This document shows positions 1 to 12,438 of a stretch of DNA of 64,000 bases, one piece after another. This DNA comes from Ligula intestinalis. Lineage: Eukaryota; Platyhelminthes; Cestoda; Diphyllobothriidea; Diphyllobothriidae. The stretch is taken from the NCBI GenBank assembly GCA_036362985.1, contig JAYGXS010000004.1:71892408-71956407 (forward strand), written 5' to 3'. The position numbers and the translations under genes were made by a program. The stretch's first letter is position 1; every line of letters starts with the position of its first letter. The notes under the pieces were generated by a model. That model did not search any database. It saw only the letters and a list, made by a program, of their open reading frames with translations, and was not told the DNA's origin.

Positions 1-414
1 GGCGAATTAAATTCTTGTCTCAATGATAACATCTTCTTTTCCGGTATTTTCGGGACCCTCCTATTTGCTTGTATTGACAAATATACCGTAGCTTTAAGTA
101 TTTATCTGACCTACTGTAAATATGTTATCTTGTGTGATACAAGGACCCCTAAAAAACCTTTTGCCATTGAATAGGAAACAAGATACCTGTTTTGCCTGGC
201 GAGTCAAATTTGTAAAAATTACGTGTATACAGTATTCGTGTGTGTTTACTGCCTCTACATATGCGAAGGTCGGCCTTTACCCGGACCTACCAATATAAGT
301 TGATGAATAGTCATCGTAGTCATGATTATGTTACGATAGTTATTATAAAACAAACATTTTACTTTAAAATAGTGAGTAATTTGTTTTTTTACAATTTTTT
401 TGTCCCTTTTGTAG

Positions 415-616
415 GAGAAGGCCGGCCTTCGCCGAAGAGGTCAAAAAAATTCAAAGCATGCCCGCGTGTAATGGTCTTGATTTAAATTCCTTCCTGGTCC
501 TTCCAATGCAACGTGTTATGCGCCTTCGTCTCCTGGTCTCCGCTGTGCTCCACTACACCCCGAAGAATTCTCCGGCCTACGTCAGCGGTCTGGTGGCGCT
601 CGCTTCCATCGAGACG
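415..616 (+). CDS. RhoGEF paralogue 1, exon: DH domain C-terminal half
   Basis: Acceptor ttttgtag before 415; one base completes a split codon, then 67 codons including NGLDLNSFLVLPMQRV, the most conserved DH helix. Donor gttaga at 617. Length (202) and phase equal the paralogue 2 exon at 46148. Confidence 0.9.
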
Positions 617-3600
617 GTTAGATCTTAGTATTGGATCTTAATTTTATGTATACATCGGTGAAAGTCCGGTTTTGGACTCATTAGGTTTTTTGCATCTATG
701 TTTTTCTCACCACACAAGCACGACACAGTCCGAGAAGGCTTTATGTCACCTTAATGCGTTTAAATACCGTGCGTTGATTGGATACCTCGTTTGTAAAATT
801 TTTTTGCATAGAGGCTTGCAAAAACCGGTAAATTATTGTTATCGGTATATTCAAAAATTTTAAGTAAAAATTAATGGGGTTTCCTATTGTTCGATATAAA
901 ACAATTGAATGAAACCTGCATGAGAACACTAGAAAGCAGTACATACAACCCGTAAATCTTTTATAAAACCCAAAATTATCAACCCAAAAACTAACCATAA
1001 CGCTGAACCCTAAAACAAACCGTAGCTATAAACCATGACATTAAATCTAACCCAAAACTGCAATCCCTAGTCCTAAAATCTAACCTTAACCCCTTTCGTA
1101 ATTCTGGCCCTTAAACCCACCCTAGCATTTTGATAAATGCGCCTTTAATAAAACCAGTGGTAAATAAATAATGAGATATTCGAACTTTTGCAATTGGTTT
1201 TTAGGTTGCATTTGTTACACACCAATATTTGAGTTTGACTTAATCCGGTAAGTTACAATGTAAGAAAGAAAACTTAACAAAATATTAATCACCAGAATGT
1301 CTAGAAACAATAAATAAAGAATAACAACCATTTCACAACGGCTTAGTACTCAAAAAGCTTACACAAAGTATCCTAGCAGCGCACAGCGCGCTTGCGCAAT
1401 TTTACGCAAAGCGTCAGATACACTTCATCTCACACAGTTCATACACTCTCCCTTTTTCCCTGCATAAAATTATGCTGGCATTTTGCTTTCTGTAATGGGT
1501 TGTTATCGACAACACCTATGCACTTTGTATATCCATATAATCCCGGGAAAAGCTCTGTTGCAGCATACCAACGTCTTTTTCATACCTACAGATGATGCTG
1601 ACATCTATTATTTGAGGTGCCTTATCTCTGGTCCACCAGGGTATCTGTATTCAAGTCCCAGTTTCACGAATAATTTCCCATGTCAAAACGTCACTAATTA
1701 TAAAATATTACTATTTATGTCTTAATTTGAACATATCCTTTTAGTTGGTTGAAAAGTGCAACAGAGAAAAAGGTCATATGGAGCAAAAACAACGACTTCT
1801 CGTGTTGGCAAGTCAGCTGGAATTCAAAAGTAGCATTGCTGTGAGTTTTCTCTAATTTTCTATAATGTGATGGAAGTTAACACAAACGGAAGTCCAGCTT
1901 TTTCCACCTCGCCCTCTTAAGTTTCCTGCTGGAGCGTTTCAACAGCGAAACATTTTACGTGAACTTGCTTGATCCTCACAGTTCCTTCAAAAAATAGAGA
2001 GATAACTTATGGCTGTCAAGGTATTAATAACTAAAGCACTTTAATCCTGAAAAATAACATTCAATTAGTTATTAACATACAATTACCCAAATTAAAAAGA
2101 CAATGACTTGATCGCTGGGACAATTTTTTATTCGCCTGACGTTTTGACATCGATCGTAGATTCATCATCAGAGACATTGGCAAAAAACAATAGCCAAAAC
2201 CTGTTCTTTGGATTCGGGGCCGTTTCAGTTTGTCAATTAAACTAAGAATATATGTCACAAAAGGATTAACTAGGCTCCTGTAATCTGACCTATTCCCTAC
2301 AAAAATAAAGCAAGTTTGAGAATTCGAGACCTCTTTAAAGAGGTCATTTTTCGTTATAAAATGCCTTTGTTTTTTTTAATTTCTTTTACGTTTTGAATTC
2401 CCTTGAACTTGTAGTTCAAATTTTTGATGCATATTTCAATGTCTGTTTGCAAGTGAGTAACAATTTTTTGAAAAGTTGGCATTATACATCGAATAGTTCC
2501 CAAGATCTCAATAGTATTGTCTGGGAAATCATCGGCATACAATTTTTGTCAATTTAAACAATATTTACTATCGAAAAATTTCTTTAGTGATATGTCTGCT
2601 ATAGAATTACAATTATTTTAAGGTCAACCTGTAAAGTCCGGTAAATATTTCACGATTTTTGTTCTTTTAAATCTTTTTTCCGTATAGTTAGAACATCTTT
2701 ATTGTGCTTTTAACAGCCTTCAAAACTAAATATTCCCTAAAAGCATTTGCCAAATAAAGTAACAGTTTGAAATAGGTTCTAATTAAGTCGGCCTTTTGGG
2801 CCACATTGGAAGATTCACACTCAGAGGAGAACTCAAATGAGCTCAAAGATAATAAGCGAAATTCCAGTAGAAATATGTTCAAGATCAAGTAGAAAACTTT
2901 CTGTAATAAGCTACCTCTTTACAATGGACAAAGTGCATGGTCCGCCAATGAAAGTCTGCAAAAATAAACTGTTTGTAGCGTACGATCAAAGTACAAATGG
3001 GAAACTTTGATCAGTTTTTAATTTTTTATCAATTATATTTGGCCGAATGTCAAAGAACTCGCTTTTTCAGAAGATAAATTGGCGAACATACGTTTGTTTT
3101 CGATAAATTCTCGTCAGGCCTTTACATTTATATGGTATGAATAAACTATGGTGGTGGGTGGACAGATGAAATGTTCTCGTTGTCACTGTGGGGAGGAAGG
3201 GGGGTGGGGGGGAAGTTGGGGGAGTTGAGATCAGAGTGTCAATGTCTAGATGGCCCGGCGTCCAGGACCGCCGATAAGGTGTGCGTGGCTGGACTTGGGA
3301 CTTGGTCGTCTCTGCGGGGGCCCGTTTCCGAGGCCTGTGGTCCGCTGTGGGTGGCCGTATTACCTAGTTTCGCCCATGGCAACTGGGGCGCCGCGACGAA
3401 ATTCTTTTGGGCACATAGCAGCGGTCTGCGTAGCCTGATGGCGGCCGCCTCTGCCGTCGCCAACAGACGCTGTCCGAAGAGTTTTGAGTAGCTTGAAGGC
3501 ACCTTGTAAATCACTCAGAAGGCCTCTTTGGCATGCACGCGATGGTTCGAGTCCACCAGGTGCGCTAAGATTGAACTGTTTACACCTTTAAGTTCGCCCT

Positions 3601-6600
3601 TCCCTAACCATGCGGGTATGTGTTCCCTTACTCGTTTGGACAAGCGCCGGCTCGTGCGACCAATATATCCTGCCCCACAGGAACAGGTTAATGAATATAT
3701 GCACATTGAGGTGGTCTGGGCTGGCAGTTTATCCTTAATCTCTCCGTATAGGATGGGAGTAGTCGAGAACAATACATGGGCGTTGGCTGCTGGGAAGATA
3801 GTTGCTACGGCTTGACTCAGGCGCCTCCTTAGTAGTTCGCTTGGTCCGTCCCCTTTAAATGGGACTCTGATGAAGATTCGTTTCTTCTCCACTGTTAATA
3901 CTGAGGGCTTTGTCGGCCTTTCAGCCATGTTTTTAGCGATAAATCGACAAGGATACCCATTTTGTCGAAACACGCCTTCAAAAATCTTAAGCTCCTCTTC
4001 AATGCTATCAGTCGAGCAAATCCTCTTCGCCCTTTGCGTCAAACACCGTATTAAATTGCGTTTGAAGTTCAACGGTACGAAACTAGCTAAATTGATGTAT
4101 TGCCCGGACCACGTCTTCTTCCGATATACCCTACGTTGAATGCTCCCATCGGCTCTTTTACTCAGTAGCACGTCAAGTAATGGAAGCGATCCAGATTGTT
4201 CTTCTTCTAGGGTAAATTTTATCGATTTATGCGCCCGATTTACTGTATGCATTAGCGTTGATAAGTTGGTTTTATCTGATGCAACTGCAAATATGTCGTC
4301 TACGTACCGTTTATAGTATGTCAGATTATTTATCTGGTGGCTGAGTTGCGTAGCTTCTAGCTTGCCCATGAATATATTTGCTAGAAGTGGACCCAGGGGC
4401 GAGCCCATAGCTACTCCGTCCAATTGTCTGTACAGGTTATTGTCAAATAGGAACTGTACATTCAAGGTGCATTTTAGCAATAACTCCTTCAGTGCAGTAA
4501 CCGGAATTCCTATGTTCTGCTGAGTCAAGGTAATGAATTCACAGCTGAAGTCTACTGTTTCTGTGACCGGCACGTTCGTGAATAGGGACGAGACATCCAG
4601 TGAGAACATCATCATCCCGTTCAGGTCAAGGTCTTTCACGCCATCCACGAATTCGAAGGTGTCTCGGAGGCTGTGAGGTGCTATTTGACACTCTATGGGT
4701 TTCAGCTTGTCTGCTAGCCATTTTGCTGTCGCATGGTATGGCGAGTTTCTCATATCTAGGATGGGATGAACGGGCACGCCATCTTTGTGAATCTTAGGCA
4801 GCCCGTATAGTCGAGGTATGTGCGTGCCAACGGGACGAAGACGCTCTAAGTCATATTCGCTTATGACGCCGTCCTTTTGAAGTCTTTTCAGACAATCAGT
4901 CAGCTGGGTTTCAACCTCCTCCGTGCGATCTTTATCCTTTTCTGTCTTGCTAAACTTTTGTTCGGCTGACAAAATGGATTGCATTTTCGCAATGTAGTCG
5001 GTTCTATCCATTAGAACAACGCCCATTCCCTTATCTGGCCTCGTTATTAGGATCTCCTTGTTTTGTCGGAGCTGTCTTAATTTCTCCATGTGGGCTTTCG
5101 TTAGCAGACCCCGATGATTTTGGCCACTGTTTAAGTACTGATATGAACAGTTAACAAGTGTAGACTTTAAGTGCTGCATACTCTCCGCTGACACTGGCTG
5201 AAGGTCATGTGTTTGATTAAGCAAGTTTTCAAACTGTGTTTCCAGCTCTAGCTGGTTTGGTTTCTGGCGGGGACAGCAAAATTTTGGACCCAATGATAAG
5301 GCTTCTAGCGAGGTTTTATCAAGAGATACGGAGGAATAGTTGTGTACGTACCGACTTGGATCTTCAGGAAGCTTCGATTGTGGTCTGCATTCCTGTACAC
5401 TACGAAGAAGAGAAGTTGTCTTGGCTTCTCCTCGCTTTTCCCCGATGGACTGCACATAATTCTCGAATTCCAGTCTTTCGTCTGCGTTTAGGTGGTCAAG
5501 TGTGGCTGCACGTTGGAATGAGTGATGTCCCAGTTCTTCCATCTTTACGCGGACGCTTTCCAGTTCATTCTTGGCAAATCTTCTTAAGGTATCACTGGTG
5601 ATAACCGTGCGACTTCTCCGCATTGCTCTCCAGTAGAAAGTTGGGTACTCGTTTACCTCGACGCATCTCTCGATAAAGCTGGCCCGTGAATTCGCCTCCA
5701 CAAGTTTGGTGTTTATTCTAAGGTACCCATTGAGCGCCTTTAACACTGCGGGATCTTTGTTTTGTTTTAACTTTGCGAAAATTCCCATTGAAAATTTCAG
5801 AAGATAAATTGGCAAACATACGTTTGTTTTCGATAAATTCTCGTCAGGCCTTTACATTTATATGGTATGAATAAACTATGGTGGTTGGTGGACAGATGAA
5901 GTGTTCTCGTTGTCACTGTGGGGAGGAGGGGGGAGAAAGGGGGGTCGGGGGGAGGTTGGGGGGGGTTGGGGGGGGTTGAGATCAGAGTGTAAATGTCTAG
6001 ATGGCCCGGCGTCCAGGACCGCCGATAAGGTGTGCGTGGCTGGACTTGGGACTTGGTCGTCTCTGCGGGGGCCCGTTTCCGAGGCCTGTGGTCCGCTGTG
6101 GGTGGCCGTATTACCTAGTTTCGCCCATGGCAACTGGGGCACCGCTTTTTGTTTTCTTTTTTAGGACTTTTGGTTTTTAAAGTACTTTAGGCCCCGTTAT
6201 AAGATTTTAAGTGTACTAAAGATTGGTCCAGTATATGCAATGTTCTTCTGTTCGTTATGTTTTTAATTACGTCTTAGACGAATCTGTATTGTGCAAATCA
6301 TGTCTTCATGCAAAGCTTAAATTATTTCAATTGTCTACGAATATGGTAAAACAATCGCATTTTTCTTAACCTTCCCAAATCTGCAGTTTATAAAACGAAA
6401 CATGATAAAAAATGTTTTTCTCCATTTTCTTACCAAAAAACTCCGCGAACTGGAAAGTTTTATACTGCAGCTGTATAAGTTCCTTGAGCCTTGACTACAA
6501 TGCGATTCGAGTTCCTTGCTTTCCCTACTTACTTAAGGTAGGATTTTTGGTTCCGTACAAGAGGTTTGGCCTACAATTCATGTAAAATTCCAATTTATGC

Positions 6601-9600
6601 GAAAGATTGATACTCTTTCGATTACTGGCATTACGTAAGGTTCTCATACTGATAAGAATGTAGTCTTATTTGCATTTATTTCAGTCACCATAGGATGCCA
6701 GCTTTTAGCGAGCTTCGTTCTGACCACTAAATTAACGTATGTATTGTCTTATTTCAGCAAAAATTCCCATTTTTTACGATTAAAAAGTCGTATTGGCAAA
6801 CAGCTCTTTTCGGTCGTTTACTTTATGATATGTCGTATCATAATACAATTATTTATATATATTATGTACATTAAAATGCCGAAAAATTTTGGGTCCTGAT
6901 ATTTTATCGCGTTCATCATCTCCCAAAGGTAAGGAAGAAGAAGAGTGTGCGGGTTCATGGACAAAATTATATTTGAACTGGCGCTTCGAAAACCTTCTCG
7001 CCTCTAGCGTCAGAGATTTGTGGTAGTTGACTCTGGCGGTCTTGAGTTAGTCCCCCTGCCGTCAGTCTCAAATTATATCGGTTTTTGACGTGTGAACTTT
7101 GACCTGTCCGTTCGCTACCGACCGCATTTGGTCTTTCGGAGATTGGCTGCTGGTGGGCTGGCGTGACCTACGTCGCCCCTGTGGTTAGCGTAGTTGTAGG
7201 CGAGTCAATATGCTTGCTGGCCTCCCCATGTCAACCGGCGGACTAATCACTCGTGGCTGTTTACTTGGGTTGTGCTTTGCCTCGCGGTTACGACGCTGAG
7301 ACAGTGTTTGATGTTCGTCGCGTGACCTTCGAACTCCACCCCTATTTTCCGTGGGCGTTGGCTCTCGGTCCTGCGTACTCGTTTGCCCTACTGGATCTGG
7401 CCAACTTGATCCGAGACTTGTGCATAGCGCTTGGTAGGCAAGCTTCAGGTCTTTGTCCTTAACTTTGGGTGATGATGAACGCGATTGTGTTTGGTATATA
7501 TACTATACAAAATTTCCTTCATCCTCCCCGGAAGAGGAAGAAGAAGAGAGGGAGCAATTCCTGGGACCAATTTATATATAGGCTAGCCTTTTAAAAACAT
7601 TTTCGTTTTTTTCGTCAGAGCGTGATGTCTACTCTTCTGTTGGCGTCAACTGAATGCGTCTAACCACCAGTCTCATGTTATGGCCATGCAGGTCGCATGC
7701 GCGTCTATTTATTGCACCGATCGATTGCTGATGTTTTCTTGAATAATTCTCGCCCTCATAGGCGCCTCAATGAGAAGGTGTACCATCTCTTTCATGTCCT
7801 TCCTGACCATTGTCACCTTCCTCGAGAGTTTCGGTTGGCAGTTCTGTGTATCTTGCTTCGCCCAATCTATCGCTTCATTCAGTGCGGACGTTAGCCTTGT
7901 GTGGAGCGCTTGTTAGGCCGCATAATGGTCTATCGCTCTGTTAAGTGTGCCAGTGGAGGACCAGCTTTCCAGCAGCAATCTGACCATCTTGTCCTTGGCT
8001 CGGCCTACTACCCTTGCATTCTCAAAGGTAAGACGCGTTCGTCTTACAGCGGCAGAAGAGTAGTTAGCATGCTCTGACGATCAAAATGACAATATTTAAA
8101 AACGTCAGCCTAAATATAACTTGGTCTCAGGAATTGCCCCCTCTACTTCTTCTTCTTTAGGTGATAATGAGTCAATACTACATCTGGACCTCGAATCTTT
8201 GCGCATGATAAAATGCAATATATATTATACGGTACAAATATATACCCTCTTCCACTCAAATGATATGCTGTTGCTTTGCTAGGCTGTGGGCACAGGAAGT
8301 CGCCAGTTGCTGAAGGAGGGTAACCTGCGCTTGTTAGAAGCTCCCAGTGGCCAGTCAGCTGCCTTCAGACGTAAATTTTCAGACGTTGTGAAGAATAGGC
8401 CAACGATTGTGACACTCTTCCTCTTCACGGATGTCCTCCTCATAAGCCGAAGAAAGGGGTAAGCAGAGCTGTGAAGCCTCACACATATTCTTGAAGTAGC
8501 CGCTGAAAATGTAGCCTATCTGGACCTTAAGTGGAAAGTAAGACTACGTGAGAAGATGAAGTTTAGGGTTTCGCCACGCTGCCTGGCATGGAAAATGATA
8601 TCTACTTATGTTTCGTGGAACCTGAAATGTTTGATTTGTTTGACAGGACTTTTCGCGCTTGTTTATGCATGCATGAAACCACTGTTATGGTTTAAACAGA
8701 ACTCTGGATCACTCTAGTCCTCAGAAGTGCTATTAAGAGAAATGTTGTTTAATTTATATTCAGAGACAATCTCACCATTGAGCCATGGACTAATTGAGTG
8801 TTAGACTTCTGTTCGATGGGTCACGGACTCAGGCCTCGGGCAGTGCACACGTTGGGGTCATGTACGACTGGCTGATGATGACTAATGAGCCAGAAACAAC
8901 CAGTCTATTTTTTCCTTTTCATCCTTTTTCATATTAAGGGGTGTTATAACCTCTAAGCTATGGGCTTGTCGAGCCTTGGACTTCTTGATCAACAGGCTGC
9001 GGGTTAAAGCCTCGAGTTGTGCAGCCTTGAGGTCCGGTAGGACTGCCTGAGGACGGTTAATGAGCCACAAATGACCATTATATTCTTTCCTTGTTTTACC
9101 GGGCTCAAGAGTGCTCCTCAATACAGAGTGAGTTTTTGTAGCCATCGGTAACAGCTGTCAATCTCCGAGTGTCAATTACCACTCTCACTTACAGTGACAC
9201 TAATCAGAATAAGAAAATGCAATCACTCAAACAGTAACTTTATTTTCCTGATATTTCGGATTCTGTCGAGAACCCGTAATCATAGGTAGCCGTAGGATAG
9301 TATGAGACATGCACAGATTTCACGGTATTTTAGTTCTTAGCAGCCATCCGTATGCGTGCTTTAATTATCAGATGCTGTAACCTTCGCTTGTGGTCTTAAT
9401 CAGTGCGGCGATTGCTTGGCACTTTACTTGCAACCCGTCAATTGCCATAATTTCGTTGTCCATTTCGGGTTTGAGCTTCATAATTCCACGCCAGTTATGC
9501 TCGCTGTCGTCAGAGTTTTTGTTGGGCCCGGCCCTTTAAGTTTAGCAAGACCGCGTGAGCCGCGAACTGCTCGAGTAATGGTTCTCAGGCCCACAGTCCA

Positions 9601-12401
9601 TCAGCAAGCGCAAAGATTTTGCGTTCCCATACTGCGTACTGAGACATTGCCTGACATTGATCGGGAGTATATTGTAGTAGGTAATCGTATAGGAATCAAA
9701 AACTGGCACGACACTGAACACGTGGCTCACTGGTTAGGGCGTTTGACTCTGAAAATGGGTTCGAAACTCGATTATGGTTTAATTTTTGCGGCAACACTGG
9801 AGATGGGTATCGCTATATGACGACGTTTAATAAGCTATAAATAGCTAATCTCGTGTCCCTGTCTTTATCGGTAATGCGTCAAAACAAAAAAACATTACTG
9901 AAATTTAGTAGGTAACATTACTATTGGCATTGTAACATGCACGGCATGCTCGCAAAGGTATGGACCAGGATGGGTGCGTCCTGAAACAGGTCGGTGTATG
10001 ACTACCTACTTCAGTCTCAGAGTCAGCGGTGTTCATCTCAGCGTTATTCATGTCCGTGCCGATTTGCACTGTTTAATGGTTATGTTGCACACACTTTTTT
10101 TCAGTTTGAAGTTTACTATTTGTTGCCCAGGCGTATTTTCTACCGAGGCCGATTTCAATGCAAGGCACCAATTGGTTGCTGGTGACTCCAACCATATGCT
10201 CTAATAGCATCTACCAAACATTGATGGGGTAGGATGGTAGCACTTTTAGGAGCAGGCTCACCCTGGACCACCTACCTGAGGCCCGTATGACACTGGAATG
10301 TGTTTCAGGCGTGGGGACACCTGCCAGTTGTGACCTCTTCTGCATCCAGGGCTCAGCTGGATGAAGAAGGAGACAGTGTTGCAAATGTTGGGGAGGTCTA
10401 TAAGCAGGCTTGGGTCACCGTCCCTGCAACAGCGAACCGTGGTGGACACAGCACTAGCCACCGGATATTATGACCGACCTGTCGTGAAATCTCGATGATG
10501 AGCATCTTTTGTAGTTATTTTCCTCTCTGCCCCCAAATCGGGCTACGTGCTATAAAATACACTACTTTCGATTTGGCAGTAGTAATAATTTATGTTGTCT
10601 ACACACAGAGATAAATACCTGGTTGAGGATGTCTGCCCACGTGACAAAATCCGCGTGGAGGTGGAATTCACCCCCGCGTCGGCAGAGATCGATGTTTCAA
10701 AATTCACGATGAAGAAGACAATCGGCGCAGCTGACATTTTTATCCAACCCAACATTCTTCCAAACGATGAGCTCAGGCGTAGTCGAATGCGAGAAACCTC
10801 AAAACCACCAAGTCGAGAGAGCTCATTGCGCCATCCTCGAAGCAGTTCGGCATCTCGAAGCCCGCTGAGAAATTCAAACGGCCTTTCTGACGATCCCGCG
10901 GCACAATTTTTCCCCTTTATTCTCAGTTGTCAAACCGAAGACGGTATATTGAAGTATAATCTTATGGCGGATGCTTTGTAAGTATTCCTATCGTCTCGGA
11001 TACTCTCATTTTTCCTTACAGTTGACCAGGAGATACATTGCCCTTACTAAACATGACCAAGCTCTAAATTAACGATAAAATCATGCTCAGTCTTGAACAC
11101 TCAGTTGTGTTTTTTGCAAGTTTTATCTGTAACGTGCTCGGTACTTAAACATGTCAAGTACGGCATTTTTTATAAACAAGTGAACCGCAATGGCAATCGG
11201 CAACCAGAGCCAAGGAGTACTGGCCTAGTTGGCTATCGAAACAGAGAATTAAATTCGTCATTCTTCTATTTCTGAACATCTGCTAGATACGGGTCATTCT
11301 GTGGACCCCAAAACATTTTTCTGAATACTTGTTCGGGCGCGAAAAACTCGTACCTTGCACTTTCAGGCGGCAACCTATATACGGTGGTGAAAGCTTGACC
11401 TATGTTAGCAGTTGGTGCATATGGTTAACCTAACGCTGCCTTGGCATTCCTGGACTCCCATTGCATGAATTATAATCTACCTTCAGAGGATTTAGTCCAC
11501 GACCAGGTGCATCCTCTGACGTTGGACACAAAGTTATTTTGTTTGCAGTTTTATCTTTTAACAGCGTTGGTTGAATATTCGGTCTTTTTTAAAAAAAAAC
11601 ACTGCACCACAGTGTCATTATGTTTATAAAAGGGTATATACATGGAATGGATCCGCAAAGACACAAGTGTCGGGAATGGCCATTTCTGGTTTTTTAGCCG
11701 TCATCAGCCAGTCATACCAAATTTCAATGGTTAAAACCCCGAGATTCAAACCCGGGGCCTATGGTCAGTGAATTCAACATTCTACGTCGGCACAACGGAC
11801 TCGCTGCTTTGTCGCTTGTGATCGTGAATGTGATGGAACTAGGTTAGGACATTATTCTCCCGGGAATGACCTCAACATCGGGTATGATGGGCTGATGATG
11901 GCTAATAGGACAGACATAGCCATTCCGGTCTTCCTTGTCATTGTCAGCTCTACTCCATCATATGTCTGAGGTTGCTAAGCGACAGCCTGATATCTGTCGC
12001 GTACGAGCCTTAGGACACTTCCGGGACAGGTATGTGCCTTCACCAGATAGATCGGATGAACACCTTAGTTCCATATAATATATGTATATATAGTAGCAGA
12101 AAGACGTACACCAATCTGTCAGAGGACCCACTCATCCGTCCATGTCACCATAACAGCTCTCACTTGATCTTCCACTATGAGGTGGCTAGGATATAGGCAG
12201 ATATAATACTTGAAAGGCTGTGAGCTGGTGACTCAATGGTGAGAGCGTTCGCCCCCTGACCGGAGAGACCCGAGTTCAAAACTCGAGTGTGACAGAAATT
12301 TCAGCTGCAACCCTGGAGTTGAGTATCACCAGCTGATGACGGCAAATGAGCCAGAAAAGGACTTCACAGCGTCCCATGTCTTTGTTGGCAATGTTTTTGT
12401 G

Positions 12402-12438
<37 letters not shown>

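Larger units (their letters stand above)
3065..6145 (-). mobile_element. Penelope-like retrotransposon A with pseudo-LTR direct repeats, near complete
   Basis: The longest mobile element here, inserted antisense in an intron of RhoGEF paralogue 1. Two direct repeats (3065-3394 and 5795-6145) enclose one long ORF. The repeats differ mainly in a purine G-rich tract (around 3186-3230 and 5921-5980). This is the PLE pseudo-LTR layout: a 5'-truncated unit followed in tandem by a longer unit. Each repeat contains a hammerhead fold and, on the minus strand, the coding sequence of the last ORF codons, as expected if the right repeat is the 3' end of a truncated upstream copy. Confidence 0.88.

Noticed and set aside
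1005..1135. Telomere-like ccctaa words
   Set aside because: Spacing is irregular and most units deviate; not an array. Noted only because some PLEs associate with telomeres.
9416..9820. 134-codon ORF as a gene
   Set aside because: Part of it is a wrong-frame reading of PLE D coding DNA and part is a SINE head; no splice or start support.
12404..12436. CRISPR-like or other array
   Set aside because: Plain dinucleotide repeat; no spaced repeats of any kind were seen in the window.
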